A stretch of DNA of 64,000 nucleotides from Saccharina japonica. Its lineage: Eukaryota > Sar > Phaeophyceae > Laminariales > Laminariaceae. Under the pieces are notes generated by a model. The model ran no database searches and had not been told where the DNA came from. It saw only the letters and a program-made list of their open reading frames with translations. Below are positions 12,927 to 23,900 of the stretch, piece by piece. The stretch lies in NCBI GenBank assembly GCA_008828725.1, contig MEHQ01004000.1, positions 45,866-109,865 of the forward strand. Reading direction: 5' to 3'. The number at the start of each line of letters is the position of its first letter. Positions within the stretch are counted from its first letter, which is position 1. The position numbers were made by a program, and so were the translations under genes.

Positions 12927-14640
12927 ACAATGCAATGCCATATGCGACAGGCAAGACCTACCCTGCTAGCAATCCAGGTGCATGCAAGAGAAAAAAAAGA
13001 GAAAAGAAAGAAAAAAGCGAAAAGGAAAAATAATAGAAAGTAAACATACTGAAGCAAATCAACAATCAAGCAACCAAACAAAAGCATGACAAAATGAAAA
13101 GAAAAAAAAAAAAAAAAAATGTCGTGCTTCTCCCAGATGAGATGCGACATCTAGTTAAAAGAAACCAAATGAAATGAAATGAACCGAAAAAAAAAAAAAA
13201 AAAACAGTGCCAACAAAGCAAGACTAAGAACGACAGGAAAAGACAGGCAGCCAGAGCACACCAAAAGTACCTTCCAGCCAGCTGAGGCAGGTTTGTGCCC
13301 TTAGTACAGGCAGGTTCTACCAGCTAGTCGGTCTGGTACTGGTACCTACTCTGTTTGCCGTCTCTTTCCTGCTTTCGTCCGCCGCGGTTTCCCTACGAAC
13401 CCCCCCACCCTCTGTCTCCATTCCCTTGGGCGCCACTCATACAACGGATACGTGGCACTCCTACTCAGTTCCGTTTCGTCCTCGTGCCTCACACGAGAGT
13501 CCAGGGAAGAGAAGAGGAACTAACAAAAACCAAAATGTATACGTACGTAGCTAAGCAGCCAAAGAAAGTCCTAGGAAAATTCGGGGGGGCGGAGAGACAA
13601 GGGCAAAAGCGATCACGGCAAAAATAAAAAATAAACCAAAACAAATGGATGATGCGAGGGATGTACTCCTGAAGAACAGCTTAGACTTCCGACTCATTTT
13701 GTTTTTTTGTTGGATTCAGCTCGGACCAAGGGTTGCTATGTTACCATGTTGTCACCCCGAAACTACTCTCTGCAAGTAGAGAGCGAAACCGTCGACACAC
13801 GCCAACGAAAGCCATGTCAATTCACCCACAGTAGTAGTAGCAGTAGTAGTAGTCATCATGCAAAACAGGGACATTAGACGCACTCATTCGTGCCCTCCAC
13901 ACAAACGGTTGGTTGCCATTTGTTCCGTAGGGCGAGGTCCCAGATTACCGACTAAGCTATCACATACATACATGCGTGATTTAGAGCTCCCCCAGTTCAG
14001 CCCAACATTGTGAGCTGAACCTTATAGCAAGCACTCTCTTCATGAAACATTAATTATTAGTTTTGTAACCGAAGCCATTGTTTTGTTTTTTTCGAATATC
14101 GAACAAACGAGGATGGTACCGGAAACATTACGGACCCTCCGTCCTTAAGGAAGTGACCTGATCCTTGAGAACACTGTTTTTTTGTTTGTTTTTGCTAATC
14201 CCATACACTGCTCGCAGGCCGGGGATACATCAGTAGCACGGGACCATAGTTCCCTTCCCCCGTATCATGCTTGCGTTTATAATCGGGGTGTAGGACTCGA
14301 TTTGTTTGCCTGACCGGCGTGAACCCTGCACGGAACACCCCGGCAATATAGGGGCACCAAGATAGAATCAGAGGGCATATACCCCCGATTGGTGATGTTG
14401 ACCTTTCCAGTTTTATGTTTACCTTCACTTAGCGTGTAGAGGGGAGCGGAGGGCTCCAGACTATCTATTTTTGACTGACGTTGGTCGCTTTGCGGACCCT
14501 TCGGGTTCCACTTATATTTCAGTATCCTTTTTTTGGGTTCGTTAGCCTGTGACCACGGGAATCGACCGTGTCAAGTGTTGGATTAGTACGGATAGATGGA
14601 GGTACTGGATAGAGAGACCAGCACGGTTTTATAATGTGGA

Positions 14641-14641
14641 G

Positions 14642-14668
<27 letters not shown>
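14641..14668. repeat. (AAC)n triplet run
   Basis: About eight ACA/CAA triplets. Confidence 0.9.
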
Positions 14669-14672
<4 letters not shown>

Positions 14673-14806
14673 ATTATTTCCAAGCCGCTTGGATATCTTG
14701 ACGAAATGCTAACACCGTATCATACGTGCGCCCACACGATAACCGGTTCCTGACAGTCCCGTCGTAATCCATGTGCTATACATATATAAAATGTACAGAG
14801 TGTAAC

Positions 14807-14860
14807 GTTCCCCTTCGGATGGTGATTGACTCGAAATCCCGGGGGGGTGTCGCAAGCTGG
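14807..14860 (+). repeat. Dispersed repeat, partner at 39589-39640
   Basis: GTTCCCCTTCGGATG and GACTCGAAATCCCGGGGG, then GTGTCGCAAG, are shared with 39.6 kb. Confidence 0.65.
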
Positions 14861-14959
14861 GAATGGAGAGGACGTTCGTTCCTCGTATACCGGAGCAGTG
14901 CTGGACACCTAACTATAATTATAAGACACAGGAAATATGGTCCCGGCTGTCAAGATAAC

Positions 14960-15018
14960 GACTCCTGAATTTATTTTTTTCCTCCAAACCTCAGCCTGGC
15001 TTTCTTGTTAGCCTGTTT
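14960..15018 (-). repeat. Dispersed repeat, partner at 18613-18672
   Basis: GACTCCTGAATTTATTTTTT, then CCAAACCTCAGCCTGGCTTT, is the inverse of the sequence at 18613-18672. Confidence 0.65.
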
Positions 15019-17071
15019 CTTATTGGTTAGGTCTCCTGTACTGCCAGTAAACCACCAGCAGCCTATTCATATCATATCATACGTAGCCACCACTCAGGAA
15101 CGAACCCTTTACAAATAAGAAATAATACTTGGATGCTAAAGAAAAATACTTCAAAGTATGATTTTATCACGTTATTTTTTTCTTTGTTTTTAGGCCGTCT
15201 ATATCTTGATCAGAGTTCTATACAGGCTCTATACAGACTCCCGGCTAAGCGTACCACGAATCGACGTGGGCCAACAGACTAGTGCCTGGTATACCCTAAA
15301 AATCGGGGGGGTATATTATATCTATATAAACCCCTTAAAAAAACATGACTAAGTACTATAAGTTGCGATTTTTTAGTCAAGTCCATATACCCCAGCGTTT
15401 TTCGATATACCCATATGAAATGTGGTATATGCAGGGTATATTATATATAATATGATATATCATACATATATCATGTGATATACTCTGTATATCGTGTGAT
15501 ATACCCTGTATATATTGTGCTATATTATATAACTGATATAATGTGATATATCACTCGCTATCTGCCCTATATATATCGATAGCGTGTGCTACTGCCAACC
15601 ACATACATACTTACACGTATCATCCTGTCACATCAGACTTTGTCGGTCGTGGTTTAGACCTGTTTCACGCTGGTACCGCACTGGATCGGTACTTGGCGAT
15701 CTGTGTCTGTTACGTACTACAAAGTGTGCATGAATGCTGATACAGCAACCCCTTCTCCGCGAAGTTCAAGTACATGTAGTGCTGTGGCGCAATGCAGACA
15801 ACAACAGTAGTAGTATATCGCGATGACGCACCACAGGATTGTGTGCATCACTGCCGGTGCACAAAGTACCACGTTCCTGGTTCATGTTTTAATTTAATAA
15901 TATTTTCCCTCGCGTCCATAAATCGACCCCCCTGATCCATGTCATAGGTCACCAGGTCCCACCGACTACAACCGGAGTCGTACCCAAAACGAAAACGCAA
16001 GAGACCGGAACAAGACAAATTACAGCGAATTATACTAAACAACATAAACTGGAGGGACGAGCAACACTCCTAAAACGCGAGAAAATGCACTTTATCCTGT
16101 GACAAAGAGAAGAACCTCCCACTATTTTATAGCTACCTCCCGCCCCCACTTCGCTACGAGAAGCACGTGCCGAACCTGCTCCATCTTAACTGCTATTACA
16201 TCACCAATTCCAAGACAAGAACACAGCCGTGGTGGGCTGCACTACCACAGGTGCCGGTTAGAGTGTAGGAAAATGACGTTTTCGGCGTTCTCGTCTTTCA
16301 GACGTACTCATACGTACAGCATTCTCATATTTATACGTACAGCGATACATTCACCAAAGATATACCATCCGAAAGATACAGATACATCGTCAATAGAGCA
16401 AATTGCAATTTGTGATATACGCACGTAGTGTATATCGGGTTGGCTTATATGACGCATTTCACCCGATATTGGCCGATATATCTACTTGTATAAGCTTATA
16501 TAGGCCAATATATAACTTATATCACCTTATGTAGGCCTATATATTACTTGATAGCGGTCCTATATATCATATAGCTATATAGGCCTATATGGCTGAAAGC
16601 CCCTATATATAGCGATGTGATACTATACGATATATTTATCACATTCCAGCCAAAAAAAACATGGAGATATCATATCGTATAGGGGGTATATATGTATATA
16701 TAGGGTACCCCTATAGTGATACCAGGCACTACAACAGACACCAGAGGAGGCCGCTGACCTCATCGGGCCAGCCGCTGCCCACATTGAATTTTGACACATA
16801 CATGATGAGTGAAAGTTATTCTCACATGTGGGTGCTGGTGCACTTGCGGATATCGGCTGCTTTTGGCTCTATTGATATTATTAATAGGCGTCAATCAAGC
16901 TGCCACATTGACGTCAATAATGAATGACGTCATAAAAACTCACACCGGAGCACGCGCGACGAAAATATTCGAATATCGATGTGAGTGACGTGGTCTTATT
17001 TTCATAGTGGTAAATAGCATTCAGTCGTAGACTACTCTACCGGTATACGTATTATAGTTTGTACGTCATAT

Positions 17072-17590
17072 AGCGCGATCGAAGTATGTATGTATCACAC
17101 TCAGCTATAAAAAAAGCAAAATAGGAGCTTCGACGAAAATCCTCGATCTCCCAGCTGTTGTTTCTAACTGTTGTTTCTAATTATTTTCAATCTGTATGTA
17201 TGCTTTGAGTATTATTCGCAGTACTCCGTACCAGGTATAAGGGCCCGAATTAACGAGTATAAAATAATTTCAATTTGGAAAAAATAAAATTCAAATTCGC
17301 TTTTCATTGGTCAACACACGCACCAGCACCATATATTATGCCCCAAGATCCTAATCTTTGGTGCTGGTGCGTGTGTTGACCAATGAAAAGCGGATTTGAT
17401 TTTTTTTTTTTTCCAAATTGTTTTTTTTTTCTTCTTCGTTAAAACGGGCCCTAAGCATCATGTAAATAACACGTACCAGGTATTATTTAAAAACATTAAA
17501 AAAAAAACCAGCATGAGATCGAGGATTTCGTCGAAACTCATTTTTGCCTCGTCCGAGCTGAGCGTAAATGCTTCGATCGCGCATTATGTA
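17072..17590. mobile_element. Inverted-repeat element hosting the MITE
   Basis: The left arm (17072-17159, starting GCGCGATCGAAGTATG and ending GATCTCCCAGCTGTTG) recurs inverted at about 17507-17590 (GAGATCGAGGATTTCGTCG ... CTTCGATCGCGC). The intervening part is mainly the MITE. No protein is encoded. Confidence 0.6.
17241..17451. mobile_element. PIF/Harbinger-like MITE, copy 1
   Basis: The element is bounded by GGGCCCG...CGGGCCC and flanked on both sides by TAA (17238-17240 and 17452-17454), the 3-bp target site duplication type of PIF/Harbinger elements. Inside is a long palindrome: TTTTCATTGGTCAACACACG and its reverse complement around a short spacer. There is no coding sequence, so it is non-autonomous. 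It is nested in another inverted-repeat element. Confidence 0.75.
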
Positions 17591-19794
17591 AGTAAGTGGA
17601 AGAAGTACACACAAAGTTGATGTTACGAATATATAAATACGAGTTTAGTCCATTTACCAGGACTAACTTTATATTGCACAACTCTGTAGGAACTGCAGGA
17701 AGAGAGTACGGACTACGGCATTATCCAAAAACGCAAGGGTATCAAACAAATATATATGTATAGAATTTAACCATGTGCCTACAGCAGCAGTATTCACAAT
17801 AATGTTCGTCAAAATGTCACCTGCAACAGAGCACGGACGCTCTTCTCCTGCCGACGAAAGGAATATAAAACTTGTACTACCATTTAGGGAGAAAATGGGG
17901 ACATACTACTTGGAATAAGAGTCAAATTGCAGTGTTTGCACAGCAGTGCAGTGTTAAAATATGTCCCCCGCGTTCCCATGCATACTCATCGGCATACAGG
18001 GTATTCACGTATTCGCGAGGGATTATGATTCCGGAGGTGATCCAGGCGATGCCTCGTTTCGAAAGATACAAAAACGAAAAGCGTACCAGGGCGTACTACA
18101 GCAGTATACTGTAGTATTACAAGTAGTAGTAAATAAAGTAAAAAACAAAAAAACGTTGAATTTGTCTGCATTTCTTCTTTATTTACCCTGTCGGGGCCTC
18201 GTTTGCGTAACGGTGCGCTCCCTGGCCGTGTAACAGGGACAACCTTTGAAACGTATGCCAATAAAAAAACAGAAGTATCACCTGGTACAGCTGTTGTAGT
18301 ATTATTTGCAACAAACATATACGGCACGAACTTTCCGAGCAGCATGGCGAAATATACAGGGTAAAATATGCCTTAAAGAAATGATGTTCGCCTCCGGAGA
18401 GAAGACCCAAAAACTATCTGACCCGCGGCGAAAACTACCCCCAACCCAAGTCAGTACATTGTGTTCAATTCTAGCGCAACTTGATGCTCGAGTAATACAT
18501 GTATGCGTAGCAAGCCTCTTGGACGAAGCCCCTGTAAACTGAACACAGCAGTAGACACGAAGAACACTCACCAATATAGCTTCGTACAGTACAGTAAAGG
18601 GCACCGAATATAAAACAGGTTAATAAGAAAGCCGGGCTAAGGTTTGGAATAAAAAAAGAAATTCGGGAGTCCTTATCTCGAAGTTAGTGTGGAAAGCACC
18701 CTCACTGAAATAAGAAACCCAGCCTGGACTATATTCCCTGTTTCTTATCAGGTGTCCTGTACTGTATTCGAGAACATGGTTGTTTTACACCCTCTATATG
18801 CGGGGGACAAAGGAGACTGAAGCCGTCCATTTTTTGGCTGAGTTTCGATCTGGTTAGGACTACAGCAGTAGGGTTAGGGTTATAGCTGGGGTTCACGTTG
18901 GAAGTGTTCATTTCGTACATAGGACATCACCACCATTTGTTCGAAAATGTCGAATGCTACCCTCCAGCAACGTGTGTGCGTGTGGTGCTCAAAGCTATGC
19001 CGAAATATATGCGTCAAAGCGACGTTCCCCCGCCTATTTCTTACTGTACTCGGTGCGTGGCATAACGCTGTGACGCTGGCGCTTCTTTTTAACTCGGCGC
19101 AGCATTTACAAGACACGAACGATTGTTACGTTATCGCCACAAACCAGGAAACTCTCGTACAGCAGCAGCGTTTTGCTCTTTATTGTTTTAGACGGCGTAG
19201 TTGAAAACGGCGTTCCCATAAAAGGGTTGGGGGCGGGTGTCCGTTATCACGACTGGGTTCAAGTTTAATTGAATTTAGGGTACGTCGTAGTAGGAATGGT
19301 GACTGTTCAGCTTTTTGAGTATCTTCGGTGTGCGTGCGAACTTAGGAGTTTGTCTGGCCTGGTGAACACAACAATTCGATAGCAGGATCAAAAGCAGTGG
19401 TTGGATTTCTTGTCTCTACTGTCATCGGTACAATGGCCTGTCTCGATGTCGAGCCACACCTTTAGCTGGAAAGTTATTAGCTTTTGACGTACGAGTACGT
19501 ACATGAGAAACAACACCGCAGTCGGCTGATTTCTTTTTCTCTGAACCACGCACACACGCGGTGCGCGGTGTGGTATTTCTAGATCACAGTATACTGGTAT
19601 CAAAGGTTTATATACGGCGCGGTGGCTTTGTTTCGTCAACAGTGAAATATATGACCGTTTCAAACTTATGAACGGCATGCCGACCGTTTCTTTGGCATCG
19701 TGTTGCGCTTGGAAAACCTAATATGCATATTAACGTCGCCAGCATCCGATTTCGTTCGTCCGAAGACGCGGTGTGATCTTCGACGGCGGCACAG
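17591..19794. other. Upstream region of the large gene
   Basis: No gene supported. The promoter should lie here, but I see no clear TATA box or initiator that I would trust. Confidence 0.45.
18613..18672 (+). repeat. Dispersed repeat, partner at 14960-15018
   Basis: AAACAGGTTAATAAGAAAGC and GGGCTAAGGTTTGGAAT are found inverted at about 15.0 kb. A second, shorter inverted arm follows near 18,700-18,750. Confidence 0.65.
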
Positions 19795-19962
19795 GTAAGT
19801 TGATGCCCCAGCCCCTGCGCTTCGCGGTGCCTTGGATCACTGTCTCAACAAGGGTCTCTTTGTTAGACAACGTAGACCCAATGAAACATTTATCTGGACA
19901 AATTAATTTCAACGAAACCCCTCCCCAATAATGTTTCGCCCTGTCTATTTTGTCGCTTGCAG
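19795..19962 (+). other. Possible 5'-UTR intron
   Basis: A consensus donor (CACAG|GTAAGT) at 19795 and an acceptor (CGCTTGCAG) ending at 19962 lie just upstream of exon 1. The sequence before the donor has stops in the coding frame, so an upstream exon would be non-coding. A transcript is needed to confirm it. Confidence 0.4.
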
Positions 19963-20058
19963 GCGACCGAAATAAAAACAAGACAGCACCCTTGCTGCTC
20001 AATGCTGGCGCATTCCGCGTGCGGGGGCCATGCTGCAACCATTGTCCCGGACCGTGCC

Positions 20059-20988
20059 ATGGCGTACACCGAGGGACAAGCACCGTTTTCAACACCGCTA
20101 CAGCCAACAAAACACCCACACCGGTCTCAACCGAAGAGGGAGTTTATTCTTGAGAGTAAATCGTCGGGACGGGCATCAAGCTATGGTGCTCAACTATTAC
20201 GTTCCGCAAACCTTGTGAAAGCCGGCTTCTTTCTTCTTGTTGGCGCAATCCTCGCGGCGCCGATAAGCACGGGATTGCGGATGGGTGTGGGGGTACTCGC
20301 AGCGCCTTGCGCTTCTAGAACCACAACAACGAGCTCAACGGGAGGAGGAGGGGGTTCCCACCAACTCTATGTAACGTCCACCGCCGGCCTGAATATTACA
20401 AGCGCCTTCGACTGCGAGGGTGGAGAGTTCGAGGTGTTCTGGTCTGGCGCTGTGAGCGTGTCAGGCACTATTGTCATTGGACAGGGCACCAGAGTGAGCA
20501 TATTTGGCGACGGAAATTCCAGCGAGAGTAGTAGTGGGAGCCTGAGCAACAGGGAGGGACTGGAGGAGCTCACGAGCAGGCTGAACCTCCCGCTCGGGTT
20601 GACGTCTGCAGCCGTGGGCGTTGGGCCACCGGACATAACTGCCGACACGGACACAGACCTCTCCTTCGGGCCCATGTTTTTCGTGAACGGTGGCGAATTG
20701 ATTTTGCAAGACTTGATCGTTCGTGGTGGGTTCGCGGCCAACACAACGAGGGCTCTGGAAGGAATCGGCGGTGCTTACGGAAACGGAGGCGGCGTGCACG
20801 CGATAAACGCTACGGTGTCTGTCGCCCGGTGCGAGTTCATCGACAACTTCGCGGAGCACTGGGGCGGAGGGATATTCGCGAACCAGTCGACTCTGACTGT
20901 AGTGGACTCGACGTTTCGAAATTGTGATGCTGGGTATCTGTCCACCATCGAAGACGAGGACTTGGAAGGGGAAGGCGGTGGCATCTTG
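20059..20988 (+). CDS. Exon 1: N-terminus and first beta-helix turns
   Basis: It encodes 310 residues. A basic, Pro-rich N-terminus is followed by a hydrophobic stretch (AGFFLLVGAILAAPIS, about residues 55-70), a Thr/Ser/Gly linker, and the start of the beta-helix. Gly-rich turns such as GGGVHAINATVSVARCEF and GGGIFANQSTLTVVDSTF are plainly visible. The exon stops in phase 0 after GEGGGIL at a GTGAGA donor. N-x-S/T sites are common, which fits an extracellular domain. In-frame sequence continues upstream to an acceptor at 19962, so the exon begins at 19963 and its first part is probably untranslated. Confidence 0.85.
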
Positions 20989-23900
20989 GTGAGAGCTTTA
21001 CTGTAAATGCTTGGCAAGTCAACGTAATCGATACAGCCACGGGTCGGTTGTCTCGACTGTCGTGTTGTTTTCGCAATTCCCGAATTTTAATCGCAATGCT
21101 TTCGCGTTTCTCCCCGTCCCTATGGAAGGAGTTTTAAAGGAAAGCAAGCCAGATAATACTTGTTCACATTTCTCAAGACTGCCTGTTATTGTTTGATGCA
21201 ACGTACGCGTTTGGTATATAAACGCATCGCACGCTCCACTAGAGCAGGAACATCTGTTCATGTTTCTGTACCTTGATTATCTGCATCGCGAAAGTGCCAT
21301 TGGGATCCCGCCTTGGTGTAAACATGTATCGCGAGCCAGGAATACGTTGAAAACCGGGAGTGCATTTAGACCAAGACACAACACACATATGTATCGAGGA
21401 ATATGCCCGTGACAGGTTACGGATAATCAGTGCAGGCTTGACGACGCGGGCTTCGCGTCGGCTATCCTGTTTTCGGGGCGGACGGAGCGGGAAATTGTCT
21501 AGATTTCGTAGGGTTTGACGCGAAAACCGGAACAGGAACACCCCTCGCGCTTTTACGTCCGCCTATCACGCAATCACTCATTTCTCCGTCCTCACCCCAA
21601 CCCTATACGTATAACAAACCTGAAGCCTACTCATCCCTTGTTTGTTCCACTATATACCGTCCTTTTACCCGCTGCCGTTTTGTTCTGAAGACCGGACCCG
21701 GAACACCCCTCCCGCTTTTACTATCCTCCTATCACGCAATCAAACATTTCTCCGTCCCAACCCTAACCCTATGCGTATATACAACCTGAAGCCTACTCAT
21801 CGCGTTTTTGTTCCACTATATTCTTCTCCCTCATTCGCAAAATTAATTAATTATACCCCCCCATACCACGAACAACCTACCTACCTAACTTGTCCATTTC
21901 CCGCGCGGTACTGTTAACGAAATATAAACACACGTGGAGCTTCGTTTTTCAAAATGCCATTTTACTGCTGCACCAACTTACCGCCGTGTTGTTTATACCG
22001 TCCTTTCACCCGCTGCCGTTTTGATCTGACGACCGGACCCGGAACACCCCTCCCGATTTTACCATCCGCCCATCACGCAATCACTCATTTCTTCGTCCTG
22101 ACCCCAATCCCATACGTGCATATAACCTGAAACCTAACCATCGCTTTTTTGTTCCACAACCGTAGTTTTACTCACTGCCCAGCATAATAATATACCATGT
22201 CTGGCACATGCTATGTGTGTATGTATGTGTGTAGTATTAATATCTTTGCCATCCGACAATGTGCAGCATGAGCTTCGACGTTGATCACTCATAACATGCC
22301 CGAAAGCAGAAAACCACGGAAATGTATGTATGTATGTATGTATCTATGTATGTGTGTATGTATGTATGTATGTATGTATGTATGTATGTATGTATGTATG
22401 TATGTATGTATGTATGTATGTATGTATGTATGTATGTATGTATGTATGTATGTATGTATGTATGTATGTATGTATGTATGTATGTATGTATGTATGTATG
22501 TATGTATGTATGTATGTATGTATGTATGTATGTATGTATGTATGTATGTATGTATGTATGTATGTATGTATGTATGTATGTATGTATGTATGTATGTATG
22601 TATGTATGTATGTATGTATGTATGTATGTATGTATGTATGTATGTATGTATGTATGTATGTATGTATGTATGTATGTATGTATGTATGTATGTATGTATG
22701 TATGTATGTATGTATGTATGTATGTATGTATGTATGTATGTATGTATGTATGTATGTATGTATGTATGTATGTATGTATGTATGTATGTATGTATGTATG
22801 TATGTATGTATGTATGTATGTATGTATGTATGTATGTATGTATGTATGTATGTATGTATGTATGTATGTATGTATGTATGTATGTATGTATGTATGTATG
22901 TATGTATGTATGTATGTATGTATGTATGTATGTATGTATGTATGTATGTATGTATGTATGTATGTATGTATGTATGTATGTATGTATGTATGTATGTATG
23001 TATGTATGTATGTATGTATGTATGTATGTATGTATGTATGTATGTATGTATGTATGTATGTATGTATGTATGTATGTATGTATGTATGTATGTATGTATG
23101 TATGTATGTATGTATGTATGTATGTATGTATGTATGTATGTATGTATGTATGTATGTATGTATGTATGTATGTATGTATGTATGTATGTATGTATGTATG
23201 TATGTATGTATGTATGTATGTATGTATGTATGTATGTATGTATGTATGTATGTATGTATGTATGTATGTATGTATGTATGTATGTATGTATGTATGTATG
23301 TATGTATGTATGTATGTATGTATGTATGTATGTATGTATGTATGTATGTATGTGTATGTATGTATGTTACTTACCGCACCCCCATCTTAAACACCGGAAA
23401 CGATTGTCGGCAGGCTGATTTGTCCAAAGTGCTGGTCAACGGCTCTCTCTTCGACGACTGTTACGCCAAAAAGAAAGGTGGCGGTATATCCCAGCTGAAT
23501 GGAAACATGTCTGTGTTGGGCTCGGTATTCTACGGCAACGTCGCAGGGGGCAGCAACATCGAGAACGGCGAGTAATTAACCATGAAAATGTCTTGGCCAG
23601 TATGGCGATGGTGGTGGTGGGTGTGGTGGCTGCCTAGATGAGCTTGGTGGTGGCCAAGAAGGTAGCGCATACATACGTTGTTTCGGGAAGTTGTAGGGGT
23701 GGTCCCTTGTTGTGTTTATCTCCATTTATCATACACCAGAAACACGATTTTTGATGATTTGTTTCACCCAATTCGACCAAGACTTTTGGTATGCGATACC
23801 GCTTAAACAAGCACACTAAGTCTTAAACATGTCATATTTCTAGCCCGTAATATTTCACTCGAGGGGCTCAGTCGGTCAAATAATTCTACGCTAAAACGTG

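Larger units (their letters stand above)
12927..17071. other. Intergenic, no gene supported
   Basis: A-runs at 13100 and 13187, the repeats listed separately, and an AT-rich stretch at 15,300-16,700 made of GATATA/TATATC half palindromes. Confidence 0.5.

Noticed and set aside
13880-13985. tRNA-like A box (TAGCTTAGTCGG) on the minus strand
   Set aside because: No B box at a proper distance and no cloverleaf; at best an old SINE trace.
20461-21017. Minus-strand frames opposite exon 1
   Set aside because: Shadows of the GC-rich coding strand.
22281-23418. Open frames of 360-417 codons of repeated Met-Tyr-Val-Cys
   Set aside because: They are the TGTA array read in frame. Only the last part of one frame, after the acceptor at 23413, is a real exon.
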